DNA from: Hirudo medicinalis
Taxonomy: Eukaryota; Annelida; Clitellata; Hirudinida; Hirudinidae
Assembly: GCA_011800805.1 (NCBI GenBank)
Contig: MPNW01000261.1
Coordinates: 99,219-129,980, forward strand
Length of the DNA stretch: 30,762 nucleotides
Reading direction: 5' to 3'
Shown: positions 21,868 through 30,762 of the stretch, in pieces
Position numbering within the stretch: the stretch's first letter is position 1
Layout: every line of letters begins with the position of its first letter
Translations under genes and position numbers: made by a program
The notes under the pieces: model-generated
What the model saw: only the letters and a program-made list of their open reading frames with translations
Databases searched by the model: none
Told to the model about the DNA's origin: nothing

Positions 21868-23566
21868 GTTTTCCATCTTCGGTTGGTTTTGAGGTCGCGA
21901 GGTTGCTGGTTCCATCATTCGTGACGTCGTGGAGTGCAGGACCTTTGGAAAAACCTTCCCTCTTATGATGAATTCCGAGCAGATGCTGTAGTGAATGAAA
22001 TGGAGTGAGGTGGAGTGAAGTGGAGTGAAGTGATTGGTCTGAATCATTCGAAATGCGTTGTAAGGAACATTTTTTGAGGCGGTTAACTTTGGTTTCTGTC
22101 GTATTGGAAGATTTTAAAGCACCACAAGTGCATCAGAAACAGATGCCAGAATGTGTTGGTGTTGTTGAATTTGAAGCGATACTCAAACACTCATAACACT
22201 CACAACACTAACAACACTCACAACTGACGAGTGTGGTGGAAACTTTATTTGCATCCTCAATCAGTTGGAGGAGTGCACAACTCTTCTTCAATTTGCTTTC
22301 AGTTTGTTTGTTTGTTTGTTTGTTTGTGTTTATAATTTTTCAGTTTTTCTGAAATTTATTCATAAATGATCATAAATGATTTTTCAAGCGTTTTGTAAGT
22401 AATTGCTATTTAAACTAATAAACTAGAACTAATAATAAACTATCTAAACTAGTAAAGAAACCATTTCATGATTTCCGGTGCATTATTTCAAAATATTTTA
22501 AGAAGATGATTTTCTTAAAATTAAGATTTATAAAATATTTCACGAAAACACATTTCCTTACACTTCCTTCCGTCAACAAACACACCACGGAATGACTCCA
22601 TCTACATGCAGAAAAAAACTCGCACGACGAGAGAAACGATCCTCAACCGAAGACATCACAATCAACGAAAATCCTCCGAAAATCCGAAATTAATACCCAC
22701 CTCTGAGGAAAGCCATTAAAGCTATTCTCATGTAATGGAGGAATGGGTGGGGAGGGAGGGAGTTGGAAATCCCCCACTTTTTGTCGGAAGGGATGATTTT
22801 TGACAAGCCAATTAATTGCCTGGTGGATTGTTTGGTGGTTAAGGGAGGCATTATAGATCTCGCTTGTAATTGCTGCGGAAGTCGGAACATAATTCATCCC
22901 AGCGAAGGACTGAAATTGCACAAAATTACTGCTGTTCTCTTGTTTTATTTTACTCTCTTATTTTTGCCTTTTCCGTTTCAATTCTCACCACTCGAAATAC
23001 GATTCCACCTGACCATTCATCTTTGGCCAATCGGAGGGGGGGCTGTACATGACGACCAGATGGAGTGGGTGGGTGGCTGGGAGGGGGTAAAACTCCCAGG
23101 TAGTTCTAATTTCCAGTGCATTTCGTATCGGCTACTCCAGTTGGGAAAATATGATTAGCACTAATTCTCGTCGGGTCGCATAGGGTTGTCATAACATTCA
23201 TCTTGAGAGCCTAGGAGTGGCCTAGTGTCAGAGGTCGGCTGTTTGCATGTCATGAAATTGCAGTCATTCCTCTAAGTTATTCCTTCTCATCTGTTATTTT
23301 TCTCTCCTCTCCGCTGGCTAGGGTTGTGGAAATTAGTGATGAGCATTTGCTACGCCCCATAAAACTCGCAAAGAAATTAAAGCCACCTAATCAGTGCAAG
23401 TACGAGGAGCAATGAAAAGAATGTCGTATCTTAGGCAAGAGAAAGGATTTCTTTGCCCCAAAGTCTTCCATTTGGAAAGTGTTTTTCGACCGTTTGAGGT
23501 TTTTGTCTTCATTTCGAACTACTTTCATCTTCCGTCCTCCTTCCTTATGGAAATAAGAAATGGATC
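21868..23566. other. protocadherin 3' UTR and intergenic sequence
   Basis: Holds short tandem runs: gtggagtgaa at about 22000-22032, actcacaac at about 22187-22222 and (GTTT)n at about 22300-22326. A 131-codon frame at 22763-23158 has no recognised domain and was not called. Confidence 0.5.
22417..22439 (+). terminator. candidate poly(A) signals of the protocadherin gene
   Basis: Two AATAAA hexamers lie at 22417-22422 and 22434-22439, about 550 bases after the stop codon. Support is positional only, because this stretch is AT-rich. Confidence 0.2.
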
Positions 23567-23703
23567 GTTATCATCATCATCATCATTATCATCATCACCG
23601 CCACCGCCACCACCACATCCATCATCATCATCACCAATCATCACCGTCGTCGTCGTCGTCATCATAACCATCGCCATCGTCGTCATCATCATCATAATCA
23701 TTA
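23567..23703. repeat. (ATC)n/(GTC)n/(CAC)n microsatellite
   Basis: A long mixed triplet array with ATC, GCC, CAC and GTC blocks. Confidence 0.95.
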
Positions 23704-24207
23704 TTAAAATCAACAAGGGACACCTTTTATGTCTTCGTGTGAGGCTGTAAACACTTTCTCATTTGTGGCAATCGAATTGTTCGATTACAATTTTGACGCA
23801 TAATTAAGCGGACAACCAACGTTTTATGCAAATGTTATTATAATTTATTCAACGCTAACTAATGACAACAACCCTCTCTGAAATCCGCTCTTCAGATTAA
23901 TTAGCCGAAAATAAAAGCAACTTTTTTAGCAGACGAAGGCGAGTGAATTCCGTGCATGATGGATTGATGGTGAGATGGATTGGTGGTGAGATGGATAACT
24001 ATCTCGTTCACAGGTGACTGGCTGTCCGTCCAAACATCTGTCGTAAGGAGCTTTCCAGCTAACTTTTCCGAGGACATGTGTACAGTTTCAAGACTCAGTT
24101 CGAAGAGCAGCATTGAGCGTGCTTTCAGTTTCACACTTATCGTATGGTCGTACGGACATTCCAGGCAATAATTATACAAATCGTAATTACAAGTGGTAGT
24201 GATCTCG

Positions 24208-24308
24208 ATCATCATCATCATCATCATCATCGTCATCGTCGTCGTCGTCGGCATCATCATCATCATCATCATCATCGTCATCGTCATCGTCGTCGTCGTC
24301 GTCGTCAG
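24208..24308. repeat. (ATC)n/(GTC)n microsatellite
   Basis: Two successive cycles of ATC run, then ATC/GTC alternation, then GTC run, which suggests duplication of a block inside the array. Confidence 0.95.
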
Positions 24309-24585
24309 GACAATCTTCATCGTATTCATTCCATTACGTCGCGAATTAAATGTTTCCTTATTATTTCGACTTGTTAAAATTAAATAAAAATTAAATAAAA
24401 AATCTTTCCAACAATTTCTCCTGCGTTTGAAATCATCGCGAAGAAAAAAAATTCTAAAAATGCGAAGGAAATTGAAAGGTTTTGACGGACAATTGTCTGA
24501 GGAGGAGAAAGGTTTGGGAGTATTATTTCGTTCAAGATGAAAATTTAAACCAGTGGTTGAGATGAAATTGCAGGTAAACAAAATT

Positions 24586-24810
24586 GGAGGAATGAAATGA
24601 AGGATTGGAATGGAGGAATGAAATGGAGGAATGAAATGGAGGAATGGAATGGAGGAATGAAATGGAGGAATGAAATGGAGGAATGAAATGGAGGAATGAA
24701 ATGGTGGAATGAAATGGAGGAATGAAATGGAGGAATGAAATGGAGGAATGAAATGGAGGAATGAAATGGAGGAATGAAATGGAGGAATGAAATGGAGGAA
24801 TGAAATGGAG
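24586..24810. repeat. 13-bp minisatellite
   Basis: The unit GAGGAATGAAATG is repeated about 17 times with a few substitutions (ggaat, gtgga). Because 13 is not a multiple of three, any frame through it repeats every 13 residues; apparent proteins here are artefacts. Confidence 0.95.
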
Positions 24811-24916
<106 letters not shown>

Positions 24917-25160
24917 CACATGCTATAAAATTGTGTAAATAAAACATAAGAGACAAGGCTGCTCCATGCAAAAGAAGACATTAAACATTCAGACTTGGAG
25001 TCTGTTTTATGAGAGTATTTGTTGCAAATTAATTCTAAACAACAAAAACACGAAGCACAAAAAAACAAAGTGAAAATATAAAAAAAAAGCAGGCGACTTG
25101 TTCGGCCATGCATAGAAGCAACAAAGCAGTCACTCTCCCCTCCCTCGCCATCTCACCGTG

Positions 25161-25427
25161 TCAGTTTGATTCCACTGGAAGTATGGCAAGTCGTCCGAAT
25201 GCATTGGAAGCTGAAAGTATATCCCCGTTCAGAACTAACATCGTGAAGTTAGCATCACCGACGAGGACAACGAGAGGACCTGGAACAACTTGGAACAACT
25301 TGTTCCAAATTTTAAGCACAAACTCCCATAAACCAAAGTCTCTGAAATATTTACGAATCGAGACTAAAATGGCGATGACGTGAAAAAAAGTGTCCGTAAT
25401 TAGATCAAAAAAGTAGAAGATCAACAA
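25161..25427 (-). other. coding-like open frame, unidentified
   Basis: An 88-codon open frame on the - strand. Its amino-acid texture looks protein-like, for example KYFRDFGLWEFVLKIWNKLF and VVPGPLVVLVGDANFTMLVL. The opposite strand is also open across 25108-25383. The composition is balanced, unlike the repeat-driven frames elsewhere. I do not recognise the family. It could be an isolated exon, a fragment of a transposable element, or chance. No splice partners were identified. Confidence 0.3.
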
Positions 25428-25429
25428 AC

Positions 25430-26658
25430 ATCAGCCCAGGAGGTGACTCGACCGGATAGTGAGCCTGAACGGCATCTGGGCGTGTTTCAGATTAGGTGGG
25501 AGTGACCGTAGGGACCGACGCCGAGGGAGATCATACATCATATTTCGGAGACGTAAATCTCTCGCGCTGGATTTGTAAAGCAATAAATTCATTTATGATG
25601 CCGAGGCCAAAATCGAGGAATTGTTCTAGTGATTTATTCATTCGGCCCACCCTCATATCTTAGAGTGCCAGCACCACAACACCTCGACCATTCATTTCCA
25701 AGATTGGCTCCATGCCCGCTGTAGTTCAAATTTTTCCCCCACGAAACCCGAGACCATCTCGTTAAATGTCGGAATCTTGGCGCTATCCTTCAAGGAAGGC
25801 GATCTTACGGCGCCGGTGGTTGGCAGCGTTTTGATTAAAAAAAATCTAAAGAGCGCTAACAAGTTCTGGAAAATAGCAGACGTTCAGAGCAGATGCCTTT
25901 CGTGGGAGGCGTTAAGCATTTGCGCTTGGCCGAGTCACGCAAAGCGAACATTTGCGTAACCTCTCGTTAGCCAGCATGAATGGATCCAGCAAGAGTTACT
26001 GCACCCAAGTTCCTCGTTTCAACCTTTCCCTGTAAATTCAAAGAATTCATCCCGTTATGATAAACCCAGAAAATGATGTTTGGTCTGTCGAAATATTTTC
26101 CAACTTTTATGATTCGTCGTTAGGTTCTCTCCGAAGGACTTCAACTTTCACTCAGACGTTTACGGCGCTCGTCAAGGAAGACTTTAACAGAAACAAACCT
26201 GTAATTCTCTTCAAGCGGTTTATCGGGTGTTTGATCGTCGATGCACGTGTTGCAATTCAACGTGCAATCCCAACTTCTAAAATCTGCTGCCAAAACCGCG
26301 CATTAAATCTGAAATTCAAAAGAAACCGAGCAGAGATGAACGGAAGAGTAAAAAAGAAAAGGAAAAGAGATCAAAACATCGGAAGGGAGGATGTAAGTGA
26401 GTTCAGAATCTCCGCCACAAGAACAAAGAATAATGTTCTCTTTTGAATCTTTGAAGCGAAACTTTCCAGAATTTTTCAATCAATGTCCAAACTTCTGTGA
26501 TCTCCGCTTGTTAATGCGAGACCTCTTAACCGGTCTAAAATGTTTTGCTTTGTGGAGGCAGAAATGTTAGCTTCCATTCAGAGCCGTGCTTTCAAGTTTT
26601 ATGGACCTGAACTTGATTCAGAATTATCTTTTCATTACCCCTGCTGCTTTGTTGGGCC
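25430..26658. other. no gene recognised, locally GC-richer
   Basis: Two open frames, 25777-25959 and 26057-26446, have mixed composition. The second is basic at its C-terminal end (KKKRKRDQN). Neither is recognised, and neither has convincing splice sites or motifs. Confidence 0.4.
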
Positions 26659-26740
26659 ATCGTCGTCATCGTCATCAACACCACTATCATCGTCGCCGTC
26701 ATCATCATCATCACCATCGTCGTCGTCATCATCATCGTCC
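26659..26740. repeat. (ATC)n/(GTC)n microsatellite
   Basis: A mixed ATC, GTC and CAC triplet array, which gives a false poly-Ser frame. Confidence 0.9.
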
Positions 26741-27765
26741 TTTTGCTTCATAGGTTCATTTTCCCTGTGGACTATTCCAAGTAAGCTCTTCTTGAACCAT
26801 TTCCTAAAAGTGCAGGTAATTTGTCATTTGAAAATTTCCGAAAAAGAAGAAAATAAAAAACAAGCAATTGTTTCGAATTTCATGAGATTCTGCCGCTCAA
26901 ATGAGCCCTAATTGGAGTGAAATTGTGACGTGAAATCGAAAATATGTTCGAATGTATTTTGTGAAAAAAATAAAAATCATAAAATGGCGAGAATATTTAT
27001 CAAGGCGTTCTGCTGAGTGATGTCGACACATTTCTTGATTGCCTCGTGTCATTTAAAGGAACTTTGGGCAGCATTTGCAGCACAAATTGAATTAAAACAC
27101 TTTTTGGCGGTTTTTATCTTCGTGCATTTCATCTAAGTTTCCGTGGACCAAAAATGAGACATGTTATCCTGAGAATTATCGCGAAATAATCTCAAAAAAA
27201 CTGGAAATGATCAAAAAAAATGATTTCCATTATAAAACCTTCCGTCTGCCAGAGAATGGTTGACATGAATCCTCCAATTCTGCGGTGGTGCTTGCGTAGC
27301 GTGGTTGGTCTCAAACGTCCATGAAAAGTGAACGCTGATGGTGGCCATCGTTTTGAAATAAAGAACCAATAAAATCTTTTGGCCAACAATTCTCCACTAA
27401 AACGAAGGAAATTGAAAACATTTGCCTGGAAATGAGGTGATGATGATGACGATGTTTTGGCGGACAGCTGGGCAGATATTAAGATAAATCGTTCCTTGAC
27501 TCTAAAGCTTGTCACTTATCAAAAACTCTTCAATCTTTTCCATTTCATGCGGGCTTAAATTCGTTAAAATTCTTTTTTTTCTGCTGCAAAACGATCTCAT
27601 CCGATGCAAATCTTTTTCAAATAAAACCGAAATGATAAGTTTTAACATGAAAATACATTTATTATTAGGTTAAGATTATTTTCATTTTAAAATGAAATAC
27701 ATTTTGTTGATAATTGTAACTTTTATTAGAAAAAAGAATGCTTCACAAAACCAATGAGTTTATAA
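26741..27765. other. no gene recognised
   Basis: AT-rich unique sequence with short homopolymer runs. A 107-codon - strand frame at 27192-27515 has no motif. Confidence 0.5.
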
Positions 27766-28040
27766 ATGGATGGAATGAATGAAAAATGAATGAATGAATG
27801 AATGAATGGATGGATGAATGAATGAATGGATGAATGGATGGATGGATGGATGGATGGATGGATGGATGGATGCATGGATGGATGAATGAATGAATGGATG
27901 GATGGATGGATGGATGGATGGATGAATGAATGGATGGATGGATGGATGATGAATGAACTGATGGATGGATGGATGGTTACAATGGAAGGATAGATTGATG
28001 GCGTGCATGTTATTGATGGAAAGGTGGATGGATGACGGAT
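27766..28040. repeat. (TGGA)n/(TGAA)n tetranucleotide array
   Basis: About 210 bases of TGGA and TGAA units in alternating blocks, decaying to scattered ggatgga copies by 28040. Apparent Ser/Ile/His/Pro proteins on the - strand are artefacts. Confidence 0.95.
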
Positions 28041-28089
28041 GAATGCTTGGTGGATAGTAACAGGTACTTCCTCTGTCGATAAATTCCAA

Positions 28090-28235
28090 TGATCACCTCC
28101 AATCCTTCTTGGGTGGTCAGCATGACTTCGGGATGCTCCCTACATGCAATAACATCGTCCAATTTCCTGAGGTGCTAGCCGACGACGCTCATCACCATAA
28201 ATATCCACCCCACCTGGGGTAGCCACCCACTTAAA
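28090..28235. other. unique, GC-richer segment between two tetranucleotide arrays
   Basis: About 145 bases with clearly higher GC than the surroundings, including ccaccccacctggggtagccacccac. There is no open frame that I can interpret. It may be a remnant of a dispersed repeat. Confidence 0.25.
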
Positions 28236-28479
28236 GTTCTTTGTGCTTCTATGATTTCTTGCCTCATTTGTTCTCTTGTGCTTGCTTTGTATTGTTTGAT
28301 TAGTAAGGTGATTGATAATATAATTTATTTAAGTGAATAATTGATAATTAATAACTGATAATTAATATTAATTGATTGATGTAATTTTTATATTTATTAT
28401 TTATTGGTTTAATTATTTAGTATTTTTCCAGTTTAAGAAATTCCAGTGATAGGCCGAAAGTTGGTTCCAGGCAAATGCA

Positions 28480-28690
28480 GCATCAATAAATAAATAAATC
28501 AATCAATAAATCAATCATTCAATCAATCAACCATTCAATCAACAAATTCAATCATTCATTCAATCAATCAACCATTCAATCAACAAATTCAATCAACAAA
28601 TTCAATCATTCATTCAATCAATCAACCATTCAAGCAACAAAATCAATCATTCATTCAATCAAGGAACCAATTCATCAATCGATCAATCAA
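28480..28690. repeat. (AATC)n array with 41/54-bp higher-order units
   Basis: The phrase caaccattcaa recurs at 28528, 28569 and 28623. The second interval is longer by 13 bases because aattcaatcaaca is duplicated within it. Flanking sequence is simple AATC/ATTC repeat. Confidence 0.85.
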
Positions 28691-28736
28691 CCATATGAAA
28701 TTGAAATTCATTCATATCTGAAAATGCTTGTGTCGG

Positions 28737-28750
28737 GTCACCATAGTAAC
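28737..28750. promoter_or_regulatory. X-box GTCACCATAGTAAC (candidate RFX site)
   Basis: It matches the RFX X-box consensus GTHNYYATRRNAAC at every position. No gene is recognised nearby. Confidence 0.3.
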
Positions 28751-29166
28751 AAGAACTTCCTCTTAAGGAGTTCTCAATTCCCATTATTGGCGACGTTTAA
28801 AATATTTGGAAAGAAATTCTTATTTTAAAGTTTATTCAGAAAATTAACTTAAAAAGTTCTTATTTAATAAAATGGTTTCACATTTTTATGGGGGCGTTCT
28901 CAAAATAAAAGAAATTTTACTCGTGTTTCGCACAAATACTCGATGCAAACTCAATCAACTTAAGTTTGACAAAACACTTCAGCTGAATTTCCAACTGAAC
29001 GTTTGTTTCCTGTGGCAATTATATTTTGTAATAAATAATTTATAAAATAATGCCGTTATTTTCACATTCTCAAATAACTTTAAAAACTTTTAATAAAATT
29101 TAAAATTTTCTTAAAAAAAGAAACTTATCTTTTGAGCAGACGACTAAAAACATTTAAAATTAAACA
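28751..29166. other. nothing recognised
   Basis: AT-rich sequence without repeats or credible frames. Confidence 0.5.
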
Positions 29167-29228
29167 TCGTCGTCGTCGTCGTCGTCGTCGTCGTAGTAGT
29201 AGTAGTAGTAGTTGTTGTTGTTGTTGTT
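29167..29228. repeat. (GTC)n-(GTA)n-(GTT)n compound microsatellite
   Basis: Three successive blocks differ only in the third base of the triplet: about nine GTC, six GTA and six GTT. Confidence 0.95.
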
Positions 29229-29547
29229 AATTTTGTTGGAGCTGTTGTCGTTTTGTTGTTTTTGTTGTTTTTGTTGCTTTGTTGTTGCTTAAATTCTTTA
29301 AAGCAGCCTTTGCTTCCTCGAGACAATTACAATGAGTTACTAATATATTCAGCATGAAATACTCGCACCCCTCCACACTTATTTCATTCAGTTCGTTGTC
29401 CAAGTTCGCATTTCCAAGTTCACATTTCCAAGTTCACATTGTTGGAAACAAGAATGTTGTGGAACATTTCAACAAATGACGACTTAACGAATGTTTTCGT
29501 CATTTTCTTCATCAGTTCAAATTAATTTCCTCATTCCTTTGTCCATA

Positions 29548-29585
29548 CATCCATCCATCCATCCATCCATCCATCCATCCATCCA
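29548..29585. repeat. (CATC)n tetranucleotide repeat
   Basis: About nine CATC units, ending about 10 bases before the left arm of the inverted repeat. Confidence 0.9.
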
Positions 29586-29751
29586 ATCATCTCAATTTAG
29601 ATAATCACTCCGGCATAATTACCTTCGAAACAAGTCATAATTTAATTATATTTGTTATCATTTTATATTTTAATATTTTCTCCTCATCAATAACTTATTC
29701 ACATTCAAAAATTCAAAATAATTTCAACTTTTTCAGATGGATTTCTGTTCT

Positions 29752-29888
29752 AATGATGATGATGATGGTGATGGTAGTGATGATAATAACGACTATTACG
29801 ATGATAATGGTGGTGGTAGTGATGATGATGACGACGATGACGACGACGATGACGATGATGATGATGGTGATGATGATGACGACGACGT
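29752..29888. repeat. (GAT)n/(GAC)n microsatellite inside the inverted repeat
   Basis: GAT, GGT and GAC triplets, about 137 bases, inverted relative to the ATC array at 30259-30370. Confidence 0.9.
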
Positions 29889-30107
29889 CATAGTAGTGAT
29901 CATGGCAGTAACCGCAAGAGAAGTTTTTAGGTTGAAAATGATTGAACCTCAATCATCTTCAACCATTTTAATCAAAAATATTGGACCGTCACACCGCTAA
30001 ATATTTAATTTGAATCAGCAAGCAATGAAATGCTTATCAAGAGCTAATGTCAATGCCAACTTTCAGAGCGTGAATGCATCGGATGCTCTCAATGTTAATC
30101 GGAGTTC

Positions 30108-30178
30108 GATGACGATGACGATGATGACGATGACGATGATGATGATGACGATGGTGACGATGATGACGATGCCGATGA
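30108..30178. repeat. (GATGAC)n microsatellite
   Basis: Alternating GAT and GAC triplets in the centre of the foldback-like element. Confidence 0.9.
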
Positions 30179-30258
30179 GTTGGTCAGCATTATTGATAGA
30201 CTTTCATGACCTTTTCAGAGCAATAAATTATAACCGCTTATCATAATTATCCTCATAT

Positions 30259-30370
30259 CCATCATCGTCATCATCGTCATCATCGTCATCATCGTCATCA
30301 TCGTCATCATCGTCATCATCGCCATCATCGCCATCGTCGTCATCATCGCCACCACCATCATCATCATCAT
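30259..30370. repeat. (ATCGTC)n microsatellite inside the inverted repeat
   Basis: A regular ATC-ATC-GTC pattern with a late shift to GCC and CAC. Confidence 0.9.
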
Positions 30371-30452
30371 TAGAACATAAATCCATCTAAAAACGTTGAA
30401 ATTATTTTGAATTTTAGAATGTGAATAAGTTATTGATGAGGAGAAAATACAA

Positions 30453-30543
30453 CAAAAAAAAATTAATATTAATAATATGACAAAAAAAATTAATATTAAT
30501 AATATGACAAAAAAAATTAATATTAATAATATGACAAAAAAAA
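30453..30543. repeat. 27-bp tandem repeat inside the right inverted arm
   Basis: The unit caaaaaaaattaatattaat plus aatatga begins at 30453, 30481, 30508 and 30535 (last copy partial; first one base longer). It has no counterpart in the left arm, so it is an insertion or expansion after the arms formed. Confidence 0.93.
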
Positions 30544-30627
30544 TTAAAATATAAAATTATAACAAGCATCGTAAAACTACGACTTATTTCTAATAATAAT
30601 TATGCGGGAGTGATTATCTAAATTCGT

Positions 30628-30635
30628 CGTCGTCG

Positions 30636-30731
<96 letters not shown>

Positions 30732-30762
30732 CTCATCATCATCATCATCATCATCATCATCA
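30628..30762. repeat. (ATC)n microsatellite running off the window end
   Basis: Nearly pure ATC triplets after a short GTC run, interrupted once by CACTC near 30731. The true length is unknown because the window ends in it. Confidence 0.97.

Larger units (their letters stand above)
29594..30624. mobile_element. foldback-like element with long inverted arms
   Basis: The left arm runs from 29594 to about 29774 and is matched in inverse by the right arm, about 30349-30624. The outermost 18 bases (29594-29611 and 30607-30624) match perfectly. The core (29674-29774 and 30349-30449) has about five mismatches in 101. Between these the match is weaker, and the right arm holds an extra 27-bp tandem array. 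Inside the arms are (GAT)n and (ATC)n arrays in inverted orientation, and the central roughly 300 bases are unique. There is no transposase frame. It could be a non-autonomous foldback/MITE element or an inverted duplication. No target-site duplication is visible, since both sides are simple repeats. Confidence 0.6.

Noticed and set aside
22763..23158. 131-codon frame with a hydrophobic stretch
   Set aside because: No recognised family, composition changes along it, and it lies in probable intergenic DNA downstream of the protocadherin.
25777..25959. 60-codon frame in a GC-richer stretch
   Set aside because: No homology recognised, no splice sites of quality, short length.
26057..26446. 129-codon basic frame
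   Set aside because: No motif beyond a KKKRKR run; equally likely to be chance. Left for a database search.
27760..28089. 109-codon Ser/Ile/His/Pro-rich frame on the - strand
   Set aside because: It is a translation of the TGGA/TGAA tetranucleotide array.
29737..30000. Poly-Asp frame on the + strand
   Set aside because: Encoded by the GAT/GAC microsatellite inside the inverted repeat; the short tail has no motif.

Overview
The window looks like nuclear DNA of an invertebrate animal. It is AT-rich and gene-poor. It has spliced coding exons with GT..AG introns, animal-specific protein families (a protocadherin and a TMEM200-like membrane protein) and very many trinucleotide (ATC/GTC) and tetranucleotide microsatellites. 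A spiralian (annelid, mollusc or flatworm) would fit the protocadherin and the repeat content, but this is an impression from memory and was not tested. One undetermined base at 24811 shows that this is a draft assembly.

Layout. 1-7900 has no recognisable gene. It holds a tRNA-like (SINE-like) fragment near 821-905, a 27-bp hairpin minisatellite, several (ATC)n arrays, a cluster of CRE/E-box/CCAAT/TATA-like motifs near 4421-4830, and a possible dispersed repeat near 5370-5660. 7951-8877 encodes a 308-residue two-pass membrane protein of TMEM200 type in one exon. 8880-15800 is intergenic apart from simple repeats and a seven-copy 32-bp minisatellite at 11929-12152. 16338-21867 is a four-exon protocadherin gene on the + strand. 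It encodes a signal peptide, seven cadherin repeats, one membrane span and a cytoplasmic tail whose end depends on whether a 147-bp intron is removed. From 21868 to the end the sequence is almost all non-coding and increasingly repeat-rich. A coding-like but unidentified stretch lies at 25161-25427 on the - strand.

The most unusual structure is at 29594-30624. The two ends of this 1-kb segment are inverted copies of each other: about 95% identical by eye over a 101-bp core, with weaker matching outward to a perfect 18-bp end match. The right arm is interrupted by a 27-bp tandem repeat, and (GAT)n/(ATC)n arrays lie inside. It looks like a foldback/MITE-type element or an inverted duplication.

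The two genes are about 7.5 kb apart and nothing in the sequence links their functions. The long non-coding spaces may hold regulatory DNA: I see four RFX X-box-like palindromes and the CRE cluster, all as motif matches only.
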